This document shows positions 15,482-23,682 of a stretch of DNA of 64,000 nucleotides, piece by piece. The position numbers and the translations under genes were made by a program. The stretch spans positions 1-64,000 of the forward strand of contig CAWJLP010000007.1 of assembly GCA_963843745.1 (NCBI GenBank), read 5' to 3'. This stretch comes from Trebonia sp963843745. Lineage in GTDB: Bacteria > Actinomycetota > Actinomycetes > Streptosporangiales > Streptosporangiaceae. Position 1 is the first letter of the stretch, and each line of letters starts with the position of its first letter. Below the pieces are notes generated by a model, which was not told the origin of the DNA, made no database searches, and saw nothing but the letters and a program-made list of their open reading frames with translations.

Positions 15482-15751
15482 ATGCCGGGACGCTTGCTTG
15501 ATCCATCGGAGCATCCGAAGAAGGAGATCCGTGCTGTTCTGATCCGGCTGGTGAAAGATGGCTGGACTATCCGCCAGGCCGGTCACTGGGGAACTCTCTA
15601 TTGCCCCTGTGAACCCACCTGTACCCGAATCGCTCTCGGCGGGACGCCCCGGAATCCCGGGCGGGTAGCGCGCAGGATCGCCGCGGAAGCATCGAGGTGT
15701 CCCTTGGCGGCGGACGACCCGAGGCGGCCGCCGGGGTCTGTTGTCGTTTGA
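15482..15751 (+). CDS. small HicA-like protein, putative toxin
   Basis: The 89-residue protein (MPGRLLDPSEHPKKEIRAVL, then VKDGWTIRQAGHWGTLYCPC and CTRIALGGTPRNPGRVARRI) resembles small double-stranded-RNA-binding-fold toxins of the HicA type. The GHWG stretch would hold the catalytic histidine, and the charged end with PRNPGRVARRI would follow. ATG 15482 has GGAAGG 6 bases upstream; the open frame to 15404 has no such site. A DNA-binding protein gene follows after 63 bases. The pair is therefore a toxin-antitoxin candidate. The assignment rests on short motifs, so it is tentative. Confidence 0.5.
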   Translation: MPGRLLDPSEHPKKEIRAVLIRLVKDGWTIRQAGHWGTLYCPCEPTCTRIALGGTPRNPGRVARRIAAEASRCPLAADDPRRPPGSVVV

Positions 15752-15814
15752 CAACAGACCTGTCCCGCGGCATGATTGGTGAATACGAGCACCGCGTCGG
15801 CAAGGCGGTGAACC

Positions 15815-16324
15815 ATGGGTGCTGAGCAGGAGTACGAGTTTGTCTTCGTCGTTGACGGCGTATCCACCGACGACGATGAAGCCGTGGCCATCCTGACGGA
15901 CGCTTTCGATGGCGTACTCTCGTGGAACCGCGGACTCTACCGGCTCGCGGTATCCGGCACGGGTCGTGACAGCTACGAAGCCGCAAGTCGGCTCGTCTCT
16001 CGCCTCACGGGCGCGCTGCCGGGGCTGAAGATCGTCCGCCTCGATCCCGAACTCGTCGGCATTTCGGACATCGCTCAGCGGATAGGCCACTCTCGGCAGA
16101 ACGTCCAGCAATGGGTGAACGGAGAGCGGAACGGCAGCCGGCCGTTCCCTGCACCGGAAGGGTGTGCGGGACGTTCTCTCGTCTGGCGCTGGGCGGACGT
16201 CAACGAATGGCTCAGGCCGCTGGGCGTCAGCGACGAGGCGGTCCGGCCATCGCGCGAGGAAGCTGCCCGCATTGACGTGATGCTGCTTGACGCCGTGCGC
16301 CTTCCAGCGCGGGCGGCAGTCTGA
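15815..16324 (+). CDS. HTH protein, putative antitoxin/regulator of the upstream small gene
   Basis: The 169-residue protein has an alpha+beta N-terminal half (EYEFVFVVDGVSTDDDEAVAIL, RLAVSGTGRDSYEAASRLVSRL) that resembles a HicB-like fold. A DNA-binding segment follows at about 85-125: LVGISDIAQRIGHSRQNVQQWVNGER, a MerR/AlpA-like helix-turn-helix, then WRWADVNEWLRPLG. GCGGTG precedes the ATG. The order toxin then antitoxin matches hicAB operons. It should bind the operon promoter around 15405-15480 and the partner protein. Confidence 0.6.
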   Translation: MGAEQEYEFVFVVDGVSTDDDEAVAILTDAFDGVLSWNRGLYRLAVSGTGRDSYEAASRLVSRLTGALPGLKIVRLDPELVGISDIAQRIGHSRQNVQQWVNGERNGSRPFPAPEGCAGRSLVWRWADVNEWLRPLGVSDEAVRPSREEAARIDVMLLDAVRLPARAAV

Positions 16325-16416
16325 TTCCCGGAGCAAGGACACCCAGCAACTGACCGCGGCACGAGGCGACGGTGCTGACGGTGTTAGAAATTGCGCCCTA
16401 GGGTAGCGTTTGCGCC

Positions 16417-18513
16417 ATGGTTGACCCGCGTGGCGGGCGTGCCACTGCCGCCACGCTGGCCGTGGTAGTTGTGGCCGTCGACGCCTTGCTCGCTGCCTGT
16501 ACACACGGCACAGCCAGCCATGGCGGGGCTACCGCCGCCCACCCCACGGCATCCATGCACGCGAAGGCTGCGCAGCCGCAGCCCAGCCTGCCCGCCGCCG
16601 AATCTGGCCTGCTGCCCTGGCACATGGCAGGGCCGCTCAGCCGCGAGGTGGTGACGGCGGGATCGCCTGGCCAGCTCATCGTCCTTGGCGGCCTGTCAGC
16701 CAGCGACACGTCGACGAACGGGGTTTACGCCGTGAGCACGGCCACCGGCGCGGTGCGCCGGATCGGCGCGCTGCCCGTCGCGGTACACGACGCGGCCGTG
16801 GCGGTGTCGGGACAGCGGGCACTGGTCTTCGGGGGCGGATCGGCGGCCAGTGTCAGCACGGTCCAGTCGTTCCCGCTGGCCGGTGGTGGCGCCGCGACCG
16901 ACGTCGGGAACCTGCCCGCGCCGCGCTCCGACGCCCAGGCCGCCACCATCGGAGCCACGACGTACATCGTGGGCGGCTTTGACGGAACCAGGCCTGACGC
17001 GTCGGTGGAGGCGACCACCGACGGCCAGACCTACAGAATCATCGCCACGCTGCCTGTTCCGGTGCGCTACGCGGCGGTCGCCGCCCTGGGCGGGCGTATC
17101 TACGCGTTCGGCGGCGAGGCCATCACCGGACCGCATGCCGGGACGCCGGTCAGCGTCATCCAGGCCGTCGACCCGGCCCGGCGCACCGCGTCGATCGTCG
17201 GCCACCTGCCCGAGGCACTAGCGGGCGCCGCGGCGGTCACCGTCGACGGGGAACTGTTCGTCGCCGGCGGCGAGAGCCCGGCCGCAACTAAGCCCACCCC
17301 AGGACTCGGCACTACGCAGCTGACCGGACAGCCAATCGCGAACGCCGGAACGGAAGGCCCTTCCTCGCCGACCCGAACGGTCTCCACCATCTGGGCCTAC
17401 GACCCCGCCACTGGGCGCCTGCTGCCGGCCGGCCGGCTTCAGGTGCCGGTCTCGAACGCCGGCATCGCGGCGGACGGCTCGATCGCCTGGATCGTGGGCG
17501 GGGAATCGAACGGCGCCCGCGTCTCCTCCGTCCAGATGATCCGCCCGGACCGGGCCTTCGGAACCGCGGGCGCGGCAGGCGCGGGGTCGCCGTATTTCGG
17601 GGACAAGCTGCTCGTCGCCGACCGCGGCAACAACCGGCTGCTGCTGCTTGACGCCGCGATGAACGTGGTGTGGAGGTACCCGTCGCCGTCCGCCCCGCGG
17701 GACAAGCTGGGCTTCTACTTTCCCGACGACGCGTTCTTCACCAACCACGGCACGGCGATCATCTCCAACCAGGAGCAGAACGAGACGATCGTCAAGATCG
17801 CCTACCCGTCGGGGAAGATCGTCTGGTCGTACGGTCACCCCGGCCAGCCAGGCACGGCCAAGGGGTACCTGCACGAGCCTGATGACGCGTACCTGCTGAA
17901 GAACGGTCAGGTCACGGTGGCGGACGCGGTCAACTGCCGGGTGCTGGTAATCAACGAGAACCACACGGTCGCCCGCCAGATAGGCACCGACGGCGAATGC
18001 TTCCACAACCCGCCCGCCTCGATGGGCTCGCCGAACGGGGACACTCCGCTGACCGACGGCAACCTGCTGATCTCAGAGATCAACGGGTCATGGGTGAGCG
18101 AGTACACCCTGGCGGGCAAGCTGGTGTGGACCGTCCACCTTTCGGTCGTCGGGTACCCGTCCGACCCGCAGCAGGTCGGCTCGGACACGTACCTCCTCGC
18201 CGATTACTCCTCGCCGGGGCAGGTGGTCGAGTTCGACCGCCACGGCAAGATCCTCTACCGCTACGACCAGGCCTCGGGGCCCGGGAGGCTCAACCAGCCC
18301 TCGCTCGCCGAACTGCTGCCAAGCGGCATGATCATGGCCAACGACGACCACAACGACCGCATGGTCGCGATCGACCCGTCCACCGGTGCGCTCGTGTGGC
18401 AGTACGGGATCACCGGCAAGCCTGGCACCGGGCCGGGACAGCTCAACATCCCAGATGGCTTCGACCTGCTGCTCCCGGACGGATCGACGCCCACCCACCC
18501 GGCGACCGGTTAG
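16417..18513 (+). CDS. secreted lipoprotein with kelch-type and NHL/PQQ-type beta-propeller repeats
   Basis: The 698-residue protein begins with a hydrophobic stretch ending in LLAACTHG, a lipobox with Cys28, so it should be anchored on the outer face of the membrane. Residues about 75-360 hold kelch-like repeats (VVTAGSPGQLIVLGG, TYIVGGFDGTRPDASVE, IYAFGGEAIT, LFVAGGESP, AWIVGGESNGARV). Residues about 385-690 hold a second propeller of NHL or PQQ-like blades (LLVADRGNNRLLLLD, AIISNQEQNETIVKI, VTVADAVNCRVLVI, MVAIDPSTGALVWQYG). A binding or structural role is likely; there is no catalytic motif. It is monocistronic and convergent with the next gene. Confidence 0.82.
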   Translation: MVDPRGGRATAATLAVVVVAVDALLAACTHGTASHGGATAAHPTASMHAKAAQPQPSLPAAESGLLPWHMAGPLSREVVTAGSPGQLIVLGGLSASDTSTNGVYAVSTATGAVRRIGALPVAVHDAAVAVSGQRALVFGGGSAASVSTVQSFPLAGGGAATDVGNLPAPRSDAQAATIGATTYIVGGFDGTRPDASVEATTDGQTYRIIATLPVPVRYAAVAALGGRIYAFGGEAITGPHAGTPVSVIQAVDPARRTASIVGHLPEALAGAAAVTVDGELFVAGGESPAATKPTPGLGTTQLTGQPIANAGTEGPSSPTRTVSTIWAYDPATGRLLPAGRLQVPVSNAGIAADGSIAWIVGGESNGARVSSVQMIRPDRAFGTAGAAGAGSPYFGDKLLVADRGNNRLLLLDAAMNVVWRYPSPSAPRDKLGFYFPDDAFFTNHGTAIISNQEQNETIVKIAYPSGKIVWSYGHPGQPGTAKGYLHEPDDAYLLKNGQVTVADAVNCRVLVINENHTVARQIGTDGECFHNPPASMGSPNGDTPLTDGNLLISEINGSWVSEYTLAGKLVWTVHLSVVGYPSDPQQVGSDTYLLADYSSPGQVVEFDRHGKILYRYDQASGPGRLNQPSLAELLPSGMIMANDDHNDRMVAIDPSTGALVWQYGITGKPGTGPGQLNIPDGFDLLLPDGSTPTHPATG

Positions 18514-18532
18514 CGACGCCTGACACCCGCCG

Positions 18533-19600
18533 CTACGACGCGCTAAGCGCCTGGATAGCCGAAGCCACCTGCCGCGGCGAAGAGATCATGGTCAGGTGCC
18601 GCCCGGGCACGAACGTCGGCGGCGGGGCGCCAATCCGGTCCGCGGTCGCGGCGGCGTCGGACGCGGACATCTGCGGATCGTTCACCCCGAACACCACCCG
18701 CTTGGGAACCGCTAGCGCCCGAAGCTGCCCGAACTGGGCTGTCGACATGCTAGGGATCCCGTGCCCCAGCGAGTAGGCGACCTCAGACGCGAACCCCGGT
18801 TGCTGCAGCGGAAGCCGCCACCTCTCCACGCCCGCCGGACTCAGCACAGGGCACGACGGCCCGCACTGCGAGCTGTAGATCCGCTGGATCAGCCACGACT
18901 GACTGAGCGCGAGCCGCAGCAGCGAAATCCGGTACGGGTCGATCAGCAGTGAGCCCAGGAATCCCGGGCCGGACAGCGGGGTCGCGTCGCCGTCGAGGAA
19001 CACGACGCCGCGGGCGAATCGCGGGCCGCCGGCCACCGCGGTAAGCCCGACGACCGCCGCGCCGCTCGAGTGCCCGACCATTACCGGCGCGTTAGCGCCG
19101 ACGAGGCCCTTGACCGACAGGAACGCCAGCACCTGCTGGGCCAGGTGTGAAGCGCTGTACGGCGCGCTCGGCGCGCTGTACCCAGTGCCAGTGAGGTCGA
19201 TAGCGAACACGCGATGCGAGCGACCCAGTACGGCGCCGAGCGGCGCGAACGTATCCGCGGTCTCGAACGCGCCCGGCACCAGGACGATCGGCGTCCCCGA
19301 GGCGCCCCAGGAACGATACCGGGTGTCGAACCCGCCGCCACGGGCCATGAGCAGGCCAGACGGCCGCGGCGCGGGCCCGTCGGTCGCCAGGTTGTAGCCG
19401 AAGCTCGCGGCGGTCACCGCCACCGCCAGCGCCGCCACCGTGACAAGACCCCACCGGGCGAAACGCCGCAGTCGCGGATGACGAAACGGCGGTGCTTCCC
19501 CATCCGGAACAGGAGGAACAGGAGGAACAGGAGGAACAGGAGAGGCAACACCCCCGGCGGCGCCGCGCCTGTTCCGGAGGGCGGATAGCAACTGGCTCAT
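18533..19600 (-). CDS. membrane-anchored alpha/beta hydrolase
   Basis: The 355-residue protein has a short cytoplasmic N-terminus with PPVPPVPPVP, encoded by a 9-bp tandem repeat at about 19508-19545, and one TM helix (about 49-70). The alpha/beta hydrolase domain follows: PIVLVPGAFETADTFAPLG, VFAIDLTGTGYS, nucleophile VGHSSGAAV (Ser), an acidic residue near FGVNDPQMSA and His in VPGRHLTMISS. The active site faces outward. GGTGGGGG precedes the ATG. The substrate is unknown; an ester or lactone is likely. It is convergent with the propeller protein and divergent from the ABC genes. Confidence 0.86.
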   Translation of the reverse strand: MSQLLSALRNRRGAAGGVASPVPPVPPVPPVPDGEAPPFRHPRLRRFARWGLVTVAALAVAVTAASFGYNLATDGPAPRPSGLLMARGGGFDTRYRSWGASGTPIVLVPGAFETADTFAPLGAVLGRSHRVFAIDLTGTGYSAPSAPYSASHLAQQVLAFLSVKGLVGANAPVMVGHSSGAAVVGLTAVAGGPRFARGVVFLDGDATPLSGPGFLGSLLIDPYRISLLRLALSQSWLIQRIYSSQCGPSCPVLSPAGVERWRLPLQQPGFASEVAYSLGHGIPSMSTAQFGQLRALAVPKRVVFGVNDPQMSASDAAATADRIGAPPPTFVPGRHLTMISSPRQVASAIQALSAS

Positions 19601-19685
19601 GACGCCCCCACCTTAGGCCTAGAGGAGCTGAGGAGCGGCTGAGAAGCGTTCGCTCCTGCCCCACCGCATCAATAGGGTCCCGGGC

Positions 19686-20690
19686 ATGACAATGACACAG
19701 GCGACAACGCGGACCGGCGGGCCGCCGAGCGCGCCCATGGCCATATCGACAACGGGCCTGACGAAACGCTTCGGCGACCGCACCGTAGTGGACCACATTG
19801 AACTTAAGATCCCGCACGGTTCCGTCTGCGGTTTCGTCGGCCCGAACGGCGCCGGCAAAACCACCACGATCCGCATGCTCCTCGGCCTGGTCCGCCCCAC
19901 CGCGGGCAGCGGCGAAATCCTTGGCGGCAGCCTGGAGGATCCCGCCACCTACCTGGACAAGGTTGGCGCGCTCATCGAGTCGCCCGCGTTCTACCCGCAG
20001 CTCAGCGGCCGCGACAACCTCAAGGCTCTCGCCCGCCTCGGCCAGTTGCCAGTAAGCAAAGTTGACCCAGCCTTGGAACGCTCAGGCCTCGCGGCACGGG
20101 CAGGTGACAGGTACCGCACCTACTCGCTGGGCATGAAGCAGCGCCTCGGCATCGCGGCGGCCCTGCTCCCCAGCCCGGAGCTGCTGGTTCTCGACGAGCC
20201 GACGAACGGTCTCGACCCGGCGGGCATCGTCGAGATGCGCGCCCTGATCCGGTCGTTCGCCGACGACGGGATCACGGTCCTGGTGTCGAGCCACCTGATT
20301 TCCGAGATCGAGCAGATCTGCGACTACATCGTCATGATCAGGGCCGGAAAGCTCGTTCACCAGGGCACCGTCGCCGACCTCCAGGCAGGCCAGCGCCCGG
20401 ACTGCCTGGTCGCCGCCGAGCACGACGAAGACGCGCAGCAGCTGGCCAAGCTGCTGGAAGAAGCGGGTTGCACGGTGACCATCCGCCCAGGCGAAGCCAG
20501 CATCCAAGTCGAGGCTTCAGACCTGAGCTCAGCGGACCTGAACCGCTTGGCGGCAGACAACGGCATCACCCTCCGGCAGCTGGCCGAACGCACCCGCAGC
20601 CTTGAGCGGGCGTTCTTCGCACTGACCGGAACAGGCAGCGACGGGGAGGCCGAAGTACGCAGCGGCCAGGAGATGGGAGCGATCAGATGA
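19686..20690 (+). CDS. ABC transporter ATP-binding protein
   Basis: The 334-residue ATPase has Walker A (GPNGAGKT, 52-59), an LSGG-equivalent in TYSLGMKQRLGIA (about 145), Walker B LLVLDEPTNGLD (about 165) and the H-loop VSSHLISEIEQ. A C-terminal DUF4162-like domain (about 240-310) follows, as in the NodI/DrrA/CcmA exporter group. It pairs with the ABC-2 permease immediately downstream (ATGA overlap), so they form an exporter, probably of an antibiotic or lipid. No regulator is adjacent. Confidence 0.94.
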   Translation: MTMTQATTRTGGPPSAPMAISTTGLTKRFGDRTVVDHIELKIPHGSVCGFVGPNGAGKTTTIRMLLGLVRPTAGSGEILGGSLEDPATYLDKVGALIESPAFYPQLSGRDNLKALARLGQLPVSKVDPALERSGLAARAGDRYRTYSLGMKQRLGIAAALLPSPELLVLDEPTNGLDPAGIVEMRALIRSFADDGITVLVSSHLISEIEQICDYIVMIRAGKLVHQGTVADLQAGQRPDCLVAAEHDEDAQQLAKLLEEAGCTVTIRPGEASIQVEASDLSSADLNRLAADNGITLRQLAERTRSLERAFFALTGTGSDGEAEVRSGQEMGAIR

Positions 20691-21472
20691 CCTGGGCGGC
20701 ATTCACCAGCGAGTGGACCAAGCTGAAGCGCAAGACACTGCTTTTGTCCACCTTCCTCGGCCTCGCCGCGGCGGCCTCCCTGTTCGTGATCCTGGTGTTC
20801 AGCCAGGCGCCGGCCACCGGGGACGGCGGCGGCCTGCCGTCGCTGCAGCAGCTCGCCAGGCCGAACGGCCTGATCCTCGGCGTCACCAGGGCGACGATGC
20901 TGCTGGGCGTCGTGGCGTTCGGCATCGCGGCCGCGCAGGCGGCGAGCGAGTACAGCCTCGGCACGCTCCGCCAGCTCCTGGTCCGCCAGCCGCGCCGCCT
21001 GGTACTGCTGGCTGGCAAGTTTCTCGGCGTGGTCACGTTCCTGCTAGCCGCGCTGCTGTTCGCGTCGGTGGTCGCGTTCGTCGTAGCGCTGCTGGCGGCG
21101 CACGCCCGCCACGTCTCCACGGCCGCCTGGTTCACCGCGACAGGCATTGGTGACCTGCTCAGGGCGCTCGGCGACATCGGACTCGCCGTCATCGGGTTCA
21201 GCGTCCTCGGGCTCGCGATCGGCCTGTTCATGCGATCGGCGGTTTTCGCCGTCATCGCGGGCCTCGCCTGGGTCATCGCGATCGAGAACATCATCGTCCG
21301 GATCGTTCCCGGCACCGTGAACTGGCTGCCCGGAGCTTCGCTGGAGACCATCGCCTCCGGCGGTACCAGCACCACGAGCTACGGCCACGGCCTCATCGCC
21401 GCCGCCGTCTACCTGCTAGCGGCTCTCACCGCGACGGCGATCACCTTCACCCGCAGCGACGTGACAGCCTGA
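20687..21472 (+). CDS. ABC-2 type permease
   Basis: The 261-residue protein has six hydrophobic helices and the ABC-2 permease pattern: MTWAAFTSEWTKLKRKTLLLSTF at the start, QAASEYSLGTLRQLLVRQPRR near residue 90, GKFLGVVTFLLAALLFASVVAFV, and GLAIGLFMRSAVFAVIAGLAW. Its ATG overlaps the ATPase stop codon, giving coupled translation. It forms the membrane half of the exporter. The stop at 21472 is followed at once by copy B of the 80-bp repeat. Confidence 0.92.
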   Translation: MTWAAFTSEWTKLKRKTLLLSTFLGLAAAASLFVILVFSQAPATGDGGGLPSLQQLARPNGLILGVTRATMLLGVVAFGIAAAQAASEYSLGTLRQLLVRQPRRLVLLAGKFLGVVTFLLAALLFASVVAFVVALLAAHARHVSTAAWFTATGIGDLLRALGDIGLAVIGFSVLGLAIGLFMRSAVFAVIAGLAWVIAIENIIVRIVPGTVNWLPGASLETIASGGTSTTSYGHGLIAAAVYLLAALTATAITFTRSDVTA

Positions 21473-21552
21473 CGTGAACCGCCGGGAGGACTTCGGGTGA
21501 TAACGGGGCGACGGTAGCCTTCACACCACGCCACCCCCGGAGCCCGGCCTAG
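21473..21552 (+). repeat. 80-bp ECF-promoter repeat, copy B
   Basis: It is near-identical to copies at 14929-15008 and 23008-23087. It lies directly after the ABC permease stop and points into antisense of the hydrolase gene, so it drives no known gene. Together with copy C it flanks the hydrolase-cupin cassette as a direct repeat. Confidence 0.88.
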
Positions 21553-21601
21553 CCGACGGGTCGTAGCTGAGTCCGCTGTATGCCCTGTATCCCGGTTGTT
21601 G

Positions 21602-22345
21602 TTAGCGGGTGATGCGGTCGATCGCCTGGCGGATCACGCCGGTGACGGCTTGCGGCTGGGAAATCATGATTACGTGGGATCCCTCAACCTCGGTGATTGC
21701 CGCTCCGGCGCGCTGGGCCATGGAACGGACGACGTCGGCGCCTGCGGCCTTGTCGCCGGTGGCTACGACGGCCCATGATGGCAGGTTCTTCCAGCCCGGC
21801 GTCCCGTTGGGTTCGGCGAACGCGGCGGCGGCGACGGGGCGCTGGGTGGCGGCCATGACGGCGGCTTGTTTCTCGGTCAGGTCGGCCGCGAACGCGGCGT
21901 GGAACTTGGCCGGGTCGATGGCGAATTCCACTGCGGTCTCGGTGCCCTGTCCGGTCGGATACTGCAGCTCGAGCAGGGCGCTATTCAGGACGCTGTCCTT
22001 GGAATCGCCTTCGATGGCGCCCAGGGTCTCGCCCTCCTCTGGGGCGAAGGCGGCGACATAGACCAGGCCGACGACGTTTCCGGCGTGGGGTGCGGCGTTG
22101 GTGATGGTCGCACCGCCGTAGGAGTGACCGACGGCGAGCACCCGTCCGGGAATCTGCCGGATCGCGCTGGCGACGTAGGCGGCGTCGGCGGTGATGCCCC
22201 GCAGCGGATTGGAGATGGCCTGCACCGCGATCCCGGCGGCTTGCAGCTGTTCGACCACGTCGTTCCAGCTTGAGCTGTCGGCGAACGCGCCGTGGACGAG
22301 AGCGACAGTGAGGCCGGAGCTGGCAGCGTCAGTGGCGTCGGTCAT
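21602..22345 (-). CDS. alpha/beta hydrolase (EstC-like)
   Basis: The 247-residue enzyme is complete: oxyanion region VALVHGAFADSSSWNDVVEQL, nucleophile AVGHSYGGATI (Ser about residue 81), acidic residue in SWAVVATGDKAAG and catalytic His in VEGSHVIMISQP. It lacks a signal peptide, so it is cytoplasmic. It belongs to a group of small esterases often annotated EstC or salicylate-esterase-like. It lies 126 bases downstream of the cupin gene on the same strand, probably as an operon. The decayed paralogue at 13413-14152 differs mainly by small deletions. Confidence 0.92.
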   Translation of the reverse strand: MTDATDAASSGLTVALVHGAFADSSSWNDVVEQLQAAGIAVQAISNPLRGITADAAYVASAIRQIPGRVLAVGHSYGGATITNAAPHAGNVVGLVYVAAFAPEEGETLGAIEGDSKDSVLNSALLELQYPTGQGTETAVEFAIDPAKFHAAFAADLTEKQAAVMAATQRPVAAAAFAEPNGTPGWKNLPSWAVVATGDKAAGADVVRSMAQRAGAAITEVEGSHVIMISQPQAVTGVIRQAIDRITR

Positions 22346-22471
22346 GAGGTTCCTCCTGGGTCGCGATGACGGTTGGCTGGGCTGTGCACTGCGGGTTCGG
22401 GGCCGGAACTGGCTGTTTCAGCACGGATGAGCGGCCAGCGCGGAAGCCGGGGGCTGGCAGGGCAGGGCGGT

Positions 22472-22855
22472 TCACCGGTCGGGCGGCACCTCAGTGAACG
22501 AGGACAGTGGCTGCCCGGTCTCGACGATGTAGGTGGACAGCATGTGCCCGGTGCCGGGACCGATGTCACGGGCGTTGTGGGGTATGCGGGGCGGGATGAG
22601 GAAACCGTCGCCGGCCTGCAGAGTGAGAGTGGGCTGCCCGTGGATGGCCATCTCGACCGTCCCGGCGACGATGTACCCGACTTCCTCGCCGGGATGGGTG
22701 TGCCAGCCCGATCCCACGCCGACCGGGATTTCGGTGAGTACCTGCACGATCTCCCGCCCGGGAATCGAAGACGGCCGATGCTGTAGCTCAGTGCGTTTCA
22801 GCGCGCTGGCAAGCGCGTCGTGCGGTGGCTGCGGGCTGGGAGCCGGATGCGTCAC
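22472..22855 (-). CDS. cupin-domain protein (intact copy)
   Basis: The 127-residue protein starts at GTG 22855 with AAGGAGG 7 bases upstream. It has the cupin motif 1 (GSGWHTHPGEEVGYIVAGTVEM, about 50-71) with His-X-His and Glu, and motif 2 around IPPRIPHNARDIG. Such single-domain cupins bind a metal and may be enzymes or ligand binders. It sits upstream of the hydrolase, probably in one transcript. The copy at 14136-14657 is frameshifted near its end. Confidence 0.88.
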   Translation of the reverse strand: MTHPAPSPQPPHDALASALKRTELQHRPSSIPGREIVQVLTEIPVGVGSGWHTHPGEEVGYIVAGTVEMAIHGQPTLTLQAGDGFLIPPRIPHNARDIGPGTGHMLSTYIVETGQPLSSFTEVPPDR

Positions 22856-23007
22856 GAGGACCTCCTTGAGCCAGGTAGGGGGTCGTGGCGGCCAGGGTCA
22901 GAGGGTAGCCAGCTATAGAACCATGCCGGCCAATAAGCTCGGGTGCTCCTGATTCCCAACAATAACAGTCGCAGCCATTACGAGCCCGACAGGCTCTAGA
23001 CCTGTCG

Positions 23008-23087
23008 CGTGAACCGCCGGGAGGACTTCGGGTGATAACGGGGCGACGGTAGCCTTCACACCACGCCACCCCCGGAGCCCGGCCTAT
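23008..23087 (+). promoter_or_regulatory. 80-bp repeat copy C containing the ECF sigma gene promoter
   Basis: It ends at the sigma-factor ATG. GTGAACC, about 16 bases, then GTGATAAC looks like an ECF-type promoter and GGAG lies 8 bases before the ATG. The sigma factor probably reads its own promoter. Confidence 0.55.
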
Positions 23088-23682
23088 GCCACCTCCCGAC
23101 CCCGACCCCGACGACGACGCCGCCCTCATCGAGCGGTCCTGGCGCGACCCGGAAGCGTTCGCCGGCCTCTACGACCGGCACGCCGCCCCGCTGCACCGCT
23201 ACGCCGCCCGCAGGCTCGGCGTCGGCGCGGCCGACGACATCGTCGCGGACACATTCCTCGACGCCTTCCGCAAGAGGCACCGCTACGACCGCACCGTCAC
23301 CGACGCCCGCCCCTGGCTGTACGGCATCGCCGCGAACCTGATCGGCAAGCACAGCCGGTCCGAAGTCCGCATGCTCCGCGCCTACGCGCGCACCGGCGCC
23401 GACCCGGTCCTGGTGGAAACCCAAACCGACGAGGCCGACGGCAGGCTCGCCTCCGCCGCCGTCCGCCAGGATCTGGCCGCCGCGCTCGCCGCCCTGACCG
23501 CAGGCGACCGTGACGTGCTGCTGATGATCGCCTGGGCCGACCTGTCTTACACCGAGGTCGCGACCGCGCTCGGCATCCCGGTCGGCACCGTCCGCTCCCG
23601 CCTGCACCGGGCGCGCGCCCGCATCCGCGCCGCGCTCGGCGGCAATGACCCGACATCCGCCCGCGAGGAGTCACTGCCGTGA
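23086..23682 (+). CDS. ECF-family RNA polymerase sigma factor
   Basis: The 198-residue protein has sigma region 2 (about 15-90: LIERSWRDPEAFAGLYDRHAAPLHRYAARRLG, DDIVADTFLDAFRKRHRYD, ARPWLYGIAANLI) and region 4 (about 125-180: LAALTAGDRDVLLMIAWADLSYTEVATALGIPVGTVRSRLHRARARIR). It overlaps the next gene by 4 bases (GTGA), and that gene encodes a CU044_5270-type membrane protein, the usual partner of this group. It is expected to direct its own promoter in the 80-bp repeat. The stimulus is unknown. Confidence 0.94.
   Translation: MPPPDPDPDDDAALIERSWRDPEAFAGLYDRHAAPLHRYAARRLGVGAADDIVADTFLDAFRKRHRYDRTVTDARPWLYGIAANLIGKHSRSEVRMLRAYARTGADPVLVETQTDEADGRLASAAVRQDLAAALAALTAGDRDVLLMIAWADLSYTEVATALGIPVGTVRSRLHRARARIRAALGGNDPTSAREESLP

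Larger units (their letters stand above)
21552..23123. repeat. segmental duplication, intact copy
   Basis: It carries hydrolase, cupin, ECF promoter and the start of the sigma gene, matching 13363-15036. Reading frames are intact here. A stretch of ~125 bases present near 14780-14910 is missing. Confidence 0.9.

Noticed and set aside
15068..16504. A 478-codon open frame on the minus strand
   Set aside because: It is antisense to the toxin-antitoxin-like pair and has no domain-like sequence; only its end, the copied start of the solute-binding-like gene, has meaning.
14929..23087. The 80-bp repeats as insertion-sequence ends
   Set aside because: They are direct, not inverted; one is the natural promoter of the ECF gene; and no transposase lies between them.
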